Of a stretch of DNA of 64,000 nucleotides, positions 49,441 to 59,500 are shown piece after piece (the stretch's first letter is position 1; every line of letters begins with the position of its first letter). The notes beneath the pieces are model-generated. The model made no database searches. It was given only the letters and a program-made list of their open reading frames with translations, and was not told the DNA's origin. A program made the translations under genes and the position numbers. The DNA comes from Fimbriimonas ginsengisoli (lineage in GTDB: Bacteria > Armatimonadota > Fimbriimonadia > Fimbriimonadales > Fimbriimonadaceae), in contig JACOSL010000022.1 in the NCBI GenBank assembly GCA_016179045.1, positions 1-64,000 of the forward strand, in the 5' to 3' direction.

Positions 49441-50939
49441 CGTCGGAGCGTGTAGAAGAGCGGTTCGTTGGTGACCAATTGGCTGAGCGTCTCGCGGTTC
49501 GCGTGGTCGAGCTGAACGACGATGGGAGCGGTGAGGATCGCCGCTACGACCCCAGTAATGGCGATGCACGATCCGAAAGAGCGGAGGGCCATCGACAGCA
49601 CGAGCGTGGTTCGCAGGCGTTGTGCGAAGGCCCAGAGAGGCGCTGCGAGGGCAACGAGGCCGACGATCAGCAGACAAAGGCCCGCTACCATCGGCGGGCC
49701 AAAGGCGACATCTCGCGGGTAGTCGAGTGCGGTCAACACCTGTTCGGAGGCGGTCGTGCGGAGCACGAAATAGAGGGTGAGCAAGGCCACGAAGGTAAGG
49801 CCCAGCAGCCCGATCATAAACGACCCGCTAAGGCCGAGAGCTAGACCGGCAAGTGGCAGTAGTGTCAAGGCGTAGGCCAACAGCGCCAAGACGACGCCAA
49901 CTGAGAAGACCGTTGGATATCGAAATACGGCCTGCAAGCGGTCGGATCGTGGGATCGCCGAGCCCAAGGAGAAGGCCAGCAAACCAAAGACGGCCGTCAG
50001 CAGGAGCGCGCTTGGTAGGGCTGCGAGCACGACGGACTGGAAGCCAAGCTGGTTGGCGAATTCATCCGAGTCTGGGTACGCGACCGAGGCGAGGTAGTTG
50101 TCGTTCTGGCGATAGATGATGTTCAGCTCAGACGCAAACTGACCGAACCCAGCCTCGCGCAGCCTGTTAATGAGGTCGTAACGAGCAAGGAGCTGCCGGT
50201 GGACGCTTCGTACGGTGCGGGAACTTACCGTGCGGCAAGCCTCCTCCACGATTTCCGCGCCGACTCTGCCCGCGCGAAGCGACTTCGCACCATCGCGTAT
50301 GAGGCTGCCGTGCTTAGCGACGACGTAACGAAGAAGCAGACCATCTTTCGAGTCCATCTTCGCTTGGTCGGCAACGTGGTGGAGCAGCTGCTGGATCGCA
50401 ACTGCGGGCGCATCCGATCGGTCGAAGTAGACGCGGGCATAGGGCCAAGCCTGGGATGAGCCAGCCCTAGTCTCGATTGCCAAGCGTTCCTTTTGCAGGC
50501 GATCCGTCTGGACGTCGTTCCAGGTGCGGCACGATTGGGCGTCTCGCAGGGCCTGAAGCGATTCTTGCGGTTTGCCCAATTCGGAGAGAAACAGAGCGGT
50601 CATTTCCCGCCAATAAGCGTTCTCAGGTTGGGCACGGGTGGCGGCCCGGGCAACTTCGAGGACGCTGAGAAGCTCAGTCCGCTGTAGCTGACTGTTCGAT
50701 AGTTTACGGCTGAGCATCCGCTCGGCCGCCGAATGCATCCAAATGCCGCCGTCATAGAGGGTTGTCGGCCTTGGCAGTACGGTGGGGGCGCTGGGGTGGC
50801 TGCGGGCCGCCGGCCTGGCGAGCGTTGCTCTAAGCGGAACCAAGGCAGCCGTCATATATGGACGGGACGCCGGATGAACGAACAGAGTTAGAATAGCGCC
50901 GCCGGCCGCGCCTATGAGCGCCCGACCGACGGTATTCAT
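49437..50939 (-). CDS. Hypothetical multi-pass membrane protein
   Basis: A 500-residue protein. One N-terminal hydrophobic segment (LIGAAGGAILTLFV), a helical extracytoplasmic region with one TPR-like stretch (AYWREMTALFLSELGKPQESLQALRDAQ, about 108-135), then about 6 TM helices in the C-terminal half (ALPSALLLTAVFGLLAFSLG onward). No recognised family. Six nt downstream of the anti-sigma gene on the same strand, so it probably belongs to the sigma operon. Its stop shares TTAG with rqcH. Confidence 0.75.
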   Translation of the reverse strand: MNTVGRALIGAAGGAILTLFVHPASRPYMTAALVPLRATLARPAARSHPSAPTVLPRPTTLYDGGIWMHSAAERMLSRKLSNSQLQRTELLSVLEVARAATRAQPENAYWREMTALFLSELGKPQESLQALRDAQSCRTWNDVQTDRLQKERLAIETRAGSSQAWPYARVYFDRSDAPAVAIQQLLHHVADQAKMDSKDGLLLRYVVAKHGSLIRDGAKSLRAGRVGAEIVEEACRTVSSRTVRSVHRQLLARYDLINRLREAGFGQFASELNIIYRQNDNYLASVAYPDSDEFANQLGFQSVVLAALPSALLLTAVFGLLAFSLGSAIPRSDRLQAVFRYPTVFSVGVVLALLAYALTLLPLAGLALGLSGSFMIGLLGLTFVALLTLYFVLRTTASEQVLTALDYPRDVAFGPPMVAGLCLLIVGLVALAAPLWAFAQRLRTTLVLSMALRSFGSCIAITGVVAAILTAPIVVQLDHANRETLSQLVTNEPLFYTLRR

Positions 50940-50945
50940 CGTCCT

Positions 50946-51425
50946 TTACGGATCGAGGCGAACCGCGCTTGGCGAGGAGGCCTCGGTCGATGAAACGTCC
51001 CAGTCCAAAAGAAGGATCGGCAAGCCTTGGTGGGACATGCGAAGCAAGCGGGCATCCTGCCCGGACGGCCTGAAAACGGGCAATGTTGTGGAGCGCGATA
51101 CCATCTGCATCGCGGAAATGATCGCGACGCCCGCGATGGCAGCCCCGGTAAGCGCAGGCGACCAGTATCGCCATGTATCTCGGGCGGTCTGAACGCGCAG
51201 CTTACGTAGGACCCGCTCTTCGTACTGGGGTCGCACCTCTGGCTGGAGCGCCCCCATGCGGAGCAGATCGAGCGCGCTCGCCCCCTCGATCTCCCGCCTC
51301 TCGCAAGGACGGCACACCTCACGATGCAAAGCGAGGAAGTTGGCTTCGCGCGGCGACAGCTCCCGGTCGCCTTGCTCGTACATCAGACGCCGAAATTTGC
51401 CGCAACCGAAGACCCTCGTCTTCAC
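50946..51425 (-). CDS. Anti-sigma factor with zinc-type motif (ZAS-like)
   Basis: A 159-residue protein from GTG 51425, sharing GTGA with the sigma-factor stop. The cytoplasmic part has H34-x3-C38-x2-C41 (LHREVCRPCERRE), the H-x3-C-x2-C motif of zinc-binding anti-sigma factors, in an N-terminal domain of about 85 residues. One TM helix follows (about 88-108, SPALTGAAIAGVAIISAMQM), with a short extracytoplasmic tail. It would sequester the ECF sigma until an envelope signal releases it. Confidence 0.85.
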   Translation of the reverse strand: MKTRVFGCGKFRRLMYEQGDRELSPREANFLALHREVCRPCERREIEGASALDLLRMGALQPEVRPQYEERVLRKLRVQTARDTWRYWSPALTGAAIAGVAIISAMQMVSRSTTLPVFRPSGQDARLLRMSHQGLPILLLDWDVSSTEASSPSAVRLDP

Positions 51426-52012
51426 TCCGCCACCGCCTCGATCCAGAGCTTGCGGAATCGCTCCCGGGCGGTGTGGAGGCGCGAGCGCACCGTGCCCACG
51501 GGAACGTGCATGGCCTCGGCGACCTCTTCGTAGCTCAGTTGCTCCATTTCCCGTAATACGAGCGTGGTGCGGAGTTCGGCGGGGAGTTGGGTCAAAAGCC
51601 TCTCGACGACTACGCGATCCTCGACCGCGCCGCCGGAATGGGGTTGGATGGAATCGAATTCGACCACCTCGGGCCGCCTGGAGCGAAGCCGGTCCATGCA
51701 AAGCCGCACACAGATTCGGTAGAGGTAGCCGCTAAACGCGCGGTCGTCGCGCAGCTTCTGAATCTCTCGGAAAGCTTTGAGGAACGCGTCCTGGGAAACA
51801 TCTTCTGCTTCGTGGCGGTCGCGCAGGAGGTTGGTCGCGGTTCGTACGAGTCTTCCGCGGTGCCTCGAGATCAGGGCGGTCATCGCGGTCTCGTCGCCTT
51901 CGCGGCACCGGCACACCCATTGGCGCTCCCGGATAGCGGCCTCGGCCGCCCCTCCGGCAACGATTCTAGGCTGGAAGAAAGATGCAGCCACGTTCCCTAA
52001 CACATTGTACAC
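51422..52012 (-). CDS. ECF RNA polymerase sigma factor (RpoE-like)
   Basis: A 196-residue protein. Region 2 (GDETAMTALISRHRGRLVRTATNLLRDRHEAEDVSQDAFLKAFREIQKL...AFSGYLYRICVRLCMDRLRSRRPE) and region 4 (LTQLPAELRTTLVLREMEQLSYEEVAEAMHVPVGTVRSRLHTARERF). The GTG at 52012 is in the same frame; a later GTG at 51991, 12 nt after a TACAAT hexamer, could be the true start. Co-translated with the anti-sigma gene and divergent from an LptD-like gene across 85 bp, suggesting control of envelope biogenesis. Confidence 0.93.
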   Translation of the reverse strand: MYNVLGNVAASFFQPRIVAGGAAEAAIRERQWVCRCREGDETAMTALISRHRGRLVRTATNLLRDRHEAEDVSQDAFLKAFREIQKLRDDRAFSGYLYRICVRLCMDRLRSRRPEVVEFDSIQPHSGGAVEDRVVVERLLTQLPAELRTTLVLREMEQLSYEEVAEAMHVPVGTVRSRLHTARERFRKLWIEAVAE

Positions 52013-52084
52013 GACGTCTGGTCGATTGCTGCGCGTTCATTTTGCCTTTCTCGCGACGTAGCGAGGGACTACACGGCGTCTCGG

Positions 52085-52090
52085 TACACT
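52085..52090 (+). promoter_or_regulatory. Probable -10 box of the LptD-like gene
   Basis: TACACT, 7 nt before ATG 52098, in the 85-bp divergent region shared with the ECF sigma gene. Confidence 0.45.
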
Positions 52091-52097
52091 CCGCCCG

Positions 52098-53678
52098 ATG
52101 CCGCTGCCTTGGCTCTGGATCGGTACGCCGACGTTACCCCGCCTTCCCGAGCCGCCACGCCTAGAGCGGTCATCGCAGACTACTCGGATCGATGACGAGT
52201 TGGTCGTCACCTGGCATAAGCAAGAAATTGAAATAGCCAACGAGGGCGGAGTCCGGCAGGCACGACTGACGCGTTTCACCGGCGGCGTCGAGGCCACCTA
52301 CGGCCCAACCAAGATCATGGCAGATGAGTTGGTCCTGTACCTCCTTCCGAGCGAGAGGCATGGTGTCGCAACCGGCCATGTGCGCCTGATCGACCCCGAA
52401 GCGACCGCGTCCGCATCCCGAATCGAGTTCGATTGGCGTCAGAAGACGGGACGGGCCGACAACGTCGACGCCCAGATTGAAAACGTCATCATGAGAGCCG
52501 AGCGGATCGACATCCGACCTGGTCTGTGGCAGTTGACGAATGTGGTTGGCACGAACTGTTCGAGGCGGCCGCCCGTGTACGCCGTCTCGGCCGACCGGGT
52601 GGATATCCGCCCAGGCCACGCGGCGACGTTCCATAAGCCAACAATCCGAATCTTCAACAAGCCTGTGTTGACCCTTAAGAGGCACCAAGCGAGCCTCGAC
52701 CGACGCGCAACCGGCATCAGGCCGCCTTGGATTAACTTTAGACGAGGAGTGGGGCTCGGCCTGGCCTGGGACAACAGCGTGCTCCTAAACGACCAGACCG
52801 CCCTGGCGGCTGCCTTCGGGGCGTTCCCCAAGCATCATAGCGGCTACCGGATTCAAGTTGCCCGAAGCTGGGTCGATCCAGAACGCGCCGATCAACTCAT
52901 CACGCCAGCATCCGAGCTCAGCGAGCGCGCAGGGGTGAGCTACTTCGAGAACGTCGCGGTAGCAAGTCCCGACGCGGACGCCGCCTACCTGCGGCTGCCT
53001 CGAAAGGCTCTGAGCCTTGGCTCGTTCGTTGGTCTCGCCGCCTCGGGCCGTGACGAAGGAGCGGGTTACGGGAAGCCGTTGGAATTGGTTGGCGATTGGG
53101 GCGGCCCGCTAGGGTCGGCGGCTGGCTTCCTGGTGCAAGCGCGCTGGCAGAGGATTCGGCGCAACTACGATCCCATATATTCGCGCGAGGTCGTTCAGGC
53201 GGCGGTTGGGCTTAGACCGATCCCGATTTCCAGAAATTTGGATGTCACGCTAAGGGCCGACAGCGCCGGGTACTCGGGCGGCGGGACGAACTTCGCTTGG
53301 GCCCGCGGCTTGGCGGGCCTCTCGTGGCGGCCCTCAAAGCACCTGTGGTTGGCGCTGGCGGGAACGACGTCGAGCGAATCTGGCGCCGCCTTGTTTCCGG
53401 CGGACCAGCTCCCTGTTAAGCGCAGCCTAGCCGGTCGTGTGGACGTTGCCTTTGGCGGCTTCCGCCTGAGCCTCCTCAACAAGGTCGACCCATCCACGCA
53501 CGTTCGATTCGATCGCGAGTACTCGGTATCGCAAGTCATCGGCTGCGCCGAGGTCTATTCGCAGTTTCGGCGCTCGCCGAACGAATACAAGATCGGACTT
53601 CGACTGAGGCTGGAATCGTTCTTCGATGCCCTCCAGAGCCGCAAGACCAGGCGCAAGGGCGAGGCGGCCCCGCCTTAG
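52098..53678 (+). CDS. LptD/OstA-like outer-membrane protein
   Basis: A 526-residue protein. The N-terminal about 200 residues look like an OstA/LptA-type beta-jellyroll (ARLTRFTGGVEATYGPTKIMADELVLYL..., VATGHVRLIDPEATASASRIEFDW). They are followed by the LptD-like junction NCSRRPPVYAVSADRVDIRPGHAATFHKP...NKPVLTL (about 152-195, similar to 'C....p.w.i.a..v.i......a...n..i.i..vPv...P'). The C-terminal part is strand-rich with aromatic and Gly residues, as a beta-barrel. It is shorter than proteobacterial LptD (about 780) and no signal peptide is obvious. It would place lipopolysaccharide or a similar lipid in the outer membrane. Stop overlaps the next gene at TTAG. Confidence 0.75.
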   Translation: MPLPWLWIGTPTLPRLPEPPRLERSSQTTRIDDELVVTWHKQEIEIANEGGVRQARLTRFTGGVEATYGPTKIMADELVLYLLPSERHGVATGHVRLIDPEATASASRIEFDWRQKTGRADNVDAQIENVIMRAERIDIRPGLWQLTNVVGTNCSRRPPVYAVSADRVDIRPGHAATFHKPTIRIFNKPVLTLKRHQASLDRRATGIRPPWINFRRGVGLGLAWDNSVLLNDQTALAAAFGAFPKHHSGYRIQVARSWVDPERADQLITPASELSERAGVSYFENVAVASPDADAAYLRLPRKALSLGSFVGLAASGRDEGAGYGKPLELVGDWGGPLGSAAGFLVQARWQRIRRNYDPIYSREVVQAAVGLRPIPISRNLDVTLRADSAGYSGGGTNFAWARGLAGLSWRPSKHLWLALAGTTSSESGAALFPADQLPVKRSLAGRVDVAFGGFRLSLLNKVDPSTHVRFDREYSVSQVIGCAEVYSQFRRSPNEYKIGLRLRLESFFDALQSRKTRRKGEAAPP

Positions 53679-53884
53679 GCCGCTTCCGAAGTGCTGACGG
53701 GCAAGGCGGACTCGATGCGGTCCAGGTGAATTTCGCCAGCATCCGTTACGAGGCACGGACCGTAGAGCGGAACGAACTGGACTTGGTATACGAATACGGT
53801 GTCCGTCAGGACTTCGCCTTTGCGGTTGCGCCAACAAACGAACACCTGTCGATCTACCAGCCGCCTCGCATCGTTGATACCCAT
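53675..53884 (-). CDS. Small hypothetical protein
   Basis: About 69 residues from ATG 53884 (a TTG at 53899 would add five). Sequence DRQVFVCWRNRKGEVLTDTVFVYQVQFVPLYGPCLVTDAGEIHLDRIE suggests a compact beta-barrel-like fold, perhaps SH3/PilZ/KOW-like. No membrane segment. It converges on the LptD-like gene with shared TTAG stop codons, as seen at three other convergent pairs, which supports it being real. Function unknown. Confidence 0.55.
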   Translation of the reverse strand: MGINDARRLVDRQVFVCWRNRKGEVLTDTVFVYQVQFVPLYGPCLVTDAGEIHLDRIESALPVSTSEAA

Positions 53885-53992
53885 AACGCTACCCGCCAAC
53901 TCAATGGGCTTCTGCCAGGGTAGGTTTGCTCCCCCACCCGGTCGTTTTGCCAGTCGTCTGCTCGCCGGGGGCTAAACTTGCGTTGATCGCGG

Positions 53993-55918
53993 ATGGCTAT
54001 CAAGCTCAGTGAGCAGCAGTGTCAGAACCTCGACCTGGCCATGCGCCGGGAGTGGCTGCTCACGAACGGATTGGGCGGCTTCGCGATGGGCACTCCAAGT
54101 GGGATCAACACGCGCCGCTACCATGGATTGCTCGTCGCAGCCGTGCGCCCGCCCACCTACCGGATGGTTCTGCTCGCCTCGATGGACGCGTTCATCCAGA
54201 CGGACGGGAATCCGGTGGGGCTCTCGGCCAACCAATATCCGGGAGCAATCTATCCGGACGGCTACCTGTACCTCCGAGGCTTTTCAGTCGAGCCCAACGT
54301 TGCGGTTTGGCGATACAAGACCGCCGAGGCGGAGATCGAGCGCAAGCTCATCATGCACGCAGGGCACAACGCCATCACGATCTCTTATCGCAATTTGGGC
54401 TCAAGATCGGTGCTGCTGACGTTGAGGCCCCTCGTTTGCCATAAGTTTTACCACTCGAATTTTGGCGCTTCCGGCGACTACCCGCAGCGTCTGGACTATT
54501 CGAAGGCGTCCACGCTTGTCAGCCATGACGGCATGGACTTGACCATCGGCCACCCAGGGGCTCGCCGATCACCTGTTCAGGGCTGGTACTACCGGTTCGA
54601 GCATGTGCGCGAAGCAGAGCGCGGCCTCGACTCCAGGGACGATCTGTATTGCCCGTGCGAACTGGCTTACGAATTGGCGCCCGGAGAGCAGGCGATTGTG
54701 ACCGCCTCGGATGAGCGAGAGACCAAGCCGGCCGAGTCCGAATCATCGGTAGCCCCCCGAGGCAGCTTGGCCGACCAACTGCGAGAGGCGGCAGGGCAGT
54801 TCTTGGTCCAGACTCCGGCCCGCACCTCGATCATCTCGGGATACCCGTGGTTTACCGACTGGGGTCGAGACACAATGGTCGCAATCCCCGGCATTTGCCT
54901 TCACACCGGGCGGTTCGCGGAGGCTCGCGCTATCATCGACGCGTTCATTGGCGCGATGAGCGAGGGCCTCATCCCCAACAGGTTCGTCGAGGAAGGTGAG
55001 GCGCCGGACAACAACACCGTCGACGCGACCCTTTGGATGGCGAACGCCTTACACCGGACCTTGGAGGCGGAATGGGACGAACCCTTCGCGAGGCGTTGTC
55101 TCGACGCCCTGCGCGAGGTGCTCGCGTGGCACCTGAAGGGAACGATGCATGGCATTCGAGTCGATCCCGAAGACGGTCTGTTAACCCAGGGCGAGCCTGG
55201 CCTGCAACTGACGTGGATGGATGCCAAGGTGGGTGAGTGGGTGGTCACCCCCAGGCACGGTAAACCGGTGGAGGTGAACGGACTTTGGGTGAACGCGCTC
55301 CGGGTCGGCGAGTGGCTCGCTTCACGCCTAGGCGTTGACGGCGCGCCATTTGTGCGTGCCGCTGAGGCGGCGGAAGCGAGCTTTGATGCCAAGTTCTGGC
55401 ACGAGGGCCGCGGCCATTATCTGGATACTGCCGATCCCGCCGACGCCTCACTGAGGCCAAACCAGTTGATCGCCATGTCTTTGCCGTTCGGGCCGGCAAA
55501 GAGGAACCACGCCCTCAAGGCCCTGGAGGTAGTCACACGCGAACTCCTCACCCCGGTCGGTCTGCGCACCCTCGGGCCATCGGAGAGTCATTATCTGGGT
55601 CGGTTCGGCGGTCCGCTGTCAGAGCTGGACGCGGCCTACCATCAGGGCACGGTTTGGCCGTGGCTGCTCGGCCCCTATATCAGCGCCCTGGTTCGGCTCA
55701 CCGGCGACCGCGCGCGTGCCAGGCGCGTCCTCGGCAACGCCAAAGAGATGCTGCTTGAATACGGGCTAGGAGGGATTTCCGAAGTGTACGACGGAGACCA
55801 GCCGCACCAGCCGGGCGGCTGCCCATGGCAAGCTTGGAGCGTCGCCGAGATCCTTCGAGCTTGGATCGAAGATGCCCAGGGCGAAGCTCAATCTTCAGAG
55901 AAGATGAATGCTAAGTAG
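53993..55918 (+). CDS. Glycogen debranching enzyme (amylo-alpha-1,6-glucosidase, GH133-like)
   Basis: A 641-residue protein. The N-terminal GDE_N-like domain (REWLLTNGLGGFAMGTPSGINTRRYHGLLVAA, about 19-50) is the typical opening of archaeal/bacterial debranching enzymes. The C-terminal (alpha/alpha)6 barrel carries GYPWFTDWGRDTMVAIPG (about 283-300, acidic catalytic region), PNRF...NNTVDATLW, and YHQGTVWPWLLG (about 548-559). It hydrolyses alpha-1,6 branches left on glycogen. TAAACT lies 14 nt before the ATG. It overlaps the converging zinc-ribbon gene by 31 bp. No other glycogen genes are nearby. Confidence 0.94.
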   Translation: MAIKLSEQQCQNLDLAMRREWLLTNGLGGFAMGTPSGINTRRYHGLLVAAVRPPTYRMVLLASMDAFIQTDGNPVGLSANQYPGAIYPDGYLYLRGFSVEPNVAVWRYKTAEAEIERKLIMHAGHNAITISYRNLGSRSVLLTLRPLVCHKFYHSNFGASGDYPQRLDYSKASTLVSHDGMDLTIGHPGARRSPVQGWYYRFEHVREAERGLDSRDDLYCPCELAYELAPGEQAIVTASDERETKPAESESSVAPRGSLADQLREAAGQFLVQTPARTSIISGYPWFTDWGRDTMVAIPGICLHTGRFAEARAIIDAFIGAMSEGLIPNRFVEEGEAPDNNTVDATLWMANALHRTLEAEWDEPFARRCLDALREVLAWHLKGTMHGIRVDPEDGLLTQGEPGLQLTWMDAKVGEWVVTPRHGKPVEVNGLWVNALRVGEWLASRLGVDGAPFVRAAEAAEASFDAKFWHEGRGHYLDTADPADASLRPNQLIAMSLPFGPAKRNHALKALEVVTRELLTPVGLRTLGPSESHYLGRFGGPLSELDAAYHQGTVWPWLLGPYISALVRLTGDRARARRVLGNAKEMLLEYGLGGISEVYDGDQPHQPGGCPWQAWSVAEILRAWIEDAQGEAQSSEKMNAK

Positions 55919-56406
55919 AGGCTCAGGGCGTAAAGCGGCACGAGGCTGACGAGCGCGAGCGGAACGAAGTGGTAGACGTGATGCTGGCGGCTCAGCGTCG
56001 AGAAAAAGGAAACCCGCATGAGGATCATCAAGATCGCCACGCCGCAGAAATAAGGCATCCACGACTGAGCCCAACCCCACTCCTTTAACATGCCGATTGC
56101 AAAGAGAGTCTGAGCGAGGCCAAGCACACCGAAGAGAGGGCTCTCTGAACTGACCTCGGAGTGCAATGGCATGTAGAACGCGGCGAGGCCCACGAAAGCT
56201 GCCCCCAGAAGTATGAGGAGCCAGGCGCAAATCGAATGCGCGATCTCCTTCCAGCTTGGCCTCTCGATCCTCTTGTCTGCGTGCAGGATCGTCACTCCCT
56301 CCATGCTGATCGGCTCATGCTCGATGGCCTCTGCCCCGCATTGGCCGCAGTGGCGTGCGCCAGGCGCGAGCAGGTGATGGCACTTCGGACAGTGAAGGTC
56401 CTCCAC
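55888..56406 (-). CDS. Zinc-ribbon membrane protein
   Basis: A 172-residue protein from GTG 56406. An N-terminal zinc ribbon (CPKCHHLLAPGARHCGQCG, C-x2-C...C-x2-C, residues 6-24) is followed by a linker and four hydrophobic helices (about 55-75, 85-105, 118-135, 145-168). Ribbon-plus-TM proteins are common and mostly uncharacterised. The start was chosen because the ribbon begins right after it; the longer in-frame extension runs into the dnaE upstream region. Its 3' end overlaps the debranching-enzyme gene by 31 bp. Confidence 0.75.
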   Translation of the reverse strand: MEDLHCPKCHHLLAPGARHCGQCGAEAIEHEPISMEGVTILHADKRIERPSWKEIAHSICAWLLILLGAAFVGLAAFYMPLHSEVSSESPLFGVLGLAQTLFAIGMLKEWGWAQSWMPYFCGVAILMILMRVSFFSTLSRQHHVYHFVPLALVSLVPLYALSLYLAFIFSED

Positions 56407-56516
56407 GGCCCCATTATGCCCTTCGCGAATCGGTCTAGTTGGGCGCTTCGCCGGGCCTCGCGTCTCCGTCAGAATATGTGCCGAGAGGCGCGTTCTAGCC
56501 GCCGCTCGATTCCCGA

Positions 56517-59500
56517 ATGCCCAGTTCCTTCTGCCACATCCATAACCACACCGAGTACAGCCTCCTCGATGGCGCGAACCGAATCCCATCGATGGTCGCG
56601 CGCGCCAAGGAATTGGGAATGGACTCCCTGGCTATCACCGATCACGGGGTTATGTTCGGGGTCATGGAGTTCTACTTCGAGTGCAAGGCGCAAGGGATCA
56701 AGCCGCTGCTCGGGGTGGAGGCCTACGTGGCTCCCCAGGGCCGGCACAAGAGGACGGGCAGGGAAGAAAACCAGACCTACCACTTGCTCCTTCTTGCCCG
56801 CAATCTGCAGGGCTATCGCAACCTCTGCAAGCTCAGCTCGATTGCCGCCCTCGAAGGCTACTACTACAAGCCGCGAATCGATCACGAGGTCTTGCGGCAG
56901 CACTCGGAGGGTCTGTTCGGGACGAGCGCCTGCCTTGGCTCGGAGATATGCCAGGCGCTGCTGCGCGACGACTATGCGGCCGCCAATCGCCTCGCGGGGC
57001 TCTATTCGGAAATCTTTGGCGAGGGCAATTTCTTCATTGAACTGCAGGATCACGGCCTGCCCGAGCAGGCGCGAATCCGCGAGCCCCTCATCCGAATCGC
57101 TTCCGACTTGAAACTGCCGCTGGTCGCGACCAACGACGCCCACTATCTGTGCAGTGGCGACGCCAAGGCTCACGACGTGCTCCTCTGTGTGCAGACAGGG
57201 GCTCTCGTTGCCGACGAAAAGCGGCTGAAGTTCGGGGCCGACAGCTTCTATCTGAAGTCTCCCGACGAGATGCAGGCCCTGTTCGGTGAGACTCCCGAAG
57301 CTCTCGAAAACACCTTACGCATCGCGGACCTATGCGACGTTGAACTAGGCAAGCAGCACGCGCGAATGCCCGAGCCGGAGCTGCCCGACGGCGAGACTTC
57401 ACGGACCTATCTTCGCAAGCTTGCGACTGAGGCACTGCCGAGTCGGATCGCAGGCGCCGACGAGCCCGCTCTGAGACGCTTGGACTACGAGCTCGACGTG
57501 ATCGAGCGCACCGGCTTCGAGGACTACTTCCTGCTGGTGCGCGAATTCGCGCTGGCGACGCGTGAGCGAGGCATCTACTTTGGGGTGCGGGGGTCGGCGG
57601 CGGGTTCGCTCGTTTCGCATTGCCTCGGTATCACCGACGTCAATCCCCTCGAATACGGGTTGACCTTCGAGCGGTTCTTGAATCCGGAACGCGTGTCGAT
57701 GCCCGACATAGACATGGATTTTGAGGACGCGCGGCGGGATGAGATCATCCAATGGGTGTCCCAGAAATACGGTGCCGACCACGTGGCGCAGATTGTCACG
57801 TTCGGCACCATGGGTGCAAAGGCGTCGATCAAGGATTGCGGCCGCGTGCTCAACGTGCCTCCACAGGAGACCGACCGCATTTGCAAGACGATCCCGTCGC
57901 TTCCGGGCTGGACTCTGGCGCGGGCCTACAAAGAGTCCGCCGAGTTTCGCCAGATGGTGGACGGCGATCCGAAGGTGCGCAGCCTCGTGGAGATGGCCAA
58001 GTCGGTCGAGGGCCTGGCGCGACACTGTGGTGTTCATGCGGCTGGGGTGGTCATCAGCCGCGAGCCCCTCGCCGAACACGTGCCCTTGTATCGCAGCAAC
58101 GATGGGCAGCCGATCACCGCCTACGAGATGGGCATCCTCGAGAAGATCGGCCTGCTCAAGATGGACTTTCTAGGTCTATCGAATCTCACCGTGCTCGCCA
58201 AGACGGTCGAGAACATCCGTCGCCGCGGCAAGGGCGATGTGGACGTGAAGACCCTCCCGGACGGCGATTCCAAAACCTACGACATGCTGGCCCGAGGAGA
58301 AACCATCGGCGTCTTCCAACTTGAGGGCGGCGGGATGACCCGCTATGTCCAGCAACTCAAGCCTCAGAGTGTGCGCGAACTCGCGGCGATGGTGGCGCTT
58401 TACCGCCCGGGCCCGATGGAGCACATCCCCAGGTTCATCGATGCCAAATTTGGCCGGGCCGAAGTCGAAGTCCTCGACGAGCGGATGCGGCCGATCCTCG
58501 AGGAAACCTACGGCGTGATCGTGTACCAGGACCAAGTTCTCCAGCTTGTGCAGGCGCTGGCCGGATTCTCCCTCGGACGCGCGGACATTCTGCGGCGCGC
58601 CATGGGGAAGAAGGACGCCAAGGCGATGGCGAGCATGAAGAAGGAGTTTTTGGCGGGCGCGGCCGAGAACGGCACCGCGTCCGAGACGGCGGAGAAGGTG
58701 TGGGAGCTGCTCCTGCCGTTCGCGGGCTATGCGTTCAACAAGGCGCACGCGGTCTGCTACGCCCTCCTCGCCTACCAAACCGCTTACCTAAAGGCGAACT
58801 ATCCGGTGGAGTACATGGCCGCCCTGCTTGCCGCCTACCGCGCCAAGGAGGATCGGGTCGTCGCGAGCATCGAGGAATGTCGACGACAGCGAATCCCCAT
58901 CATGCCGCCGGACGTGAACTCCTCGGGGGTCGATTTCATCATCGAGGATCACCCCATGGCCAAGGAGGGCGCGATTCGCTTCGGCCTTGCCGCCATCAAA
59001 GGCGTTGGCGAAGGAATCGTGGAGGCGATCCTTGTAGATCGCGCCGAAAACGGCCCTTACCGCCATCTCTGGGAGTTCTGCGAACGCCTGCGCCCGGAGG
59101 GGTTGAACCGAACCGCGGTCGAGGCGCTCGTGCGCGCAGGCGCTTTCGACGGAATCGACCCCAACCGGGCCAAGTTGCTTGCCGTCGTCGATGCAGGGGT
59201 GGCCTATGCGGACGCCGCGAACCGTTCCAAGGAGGCCGGTCAGGATTCCCTGTTCGAGGGTGGCGCAGCCCCGGAAGGCAGGCCGCAACTGCCGGAGTTG
59301 CCGTCTGTGCCGATGCCCCAGCGAGGTGAAATCCTCGCGATGGAGAAGGAAGTGCTGGGCATCTACGTTTCGGATCACCCGTTGCGGGGTCTTGAGCGCA
59401 CGCTGGCCGAAGCGGCCAGCCAAAGCTGTTCACAGGTCACGGAGCTAGAGGAACAGACCACGGTGAGACTTGCGGGAGTGATCGCGAGCTTGCGCACGAT

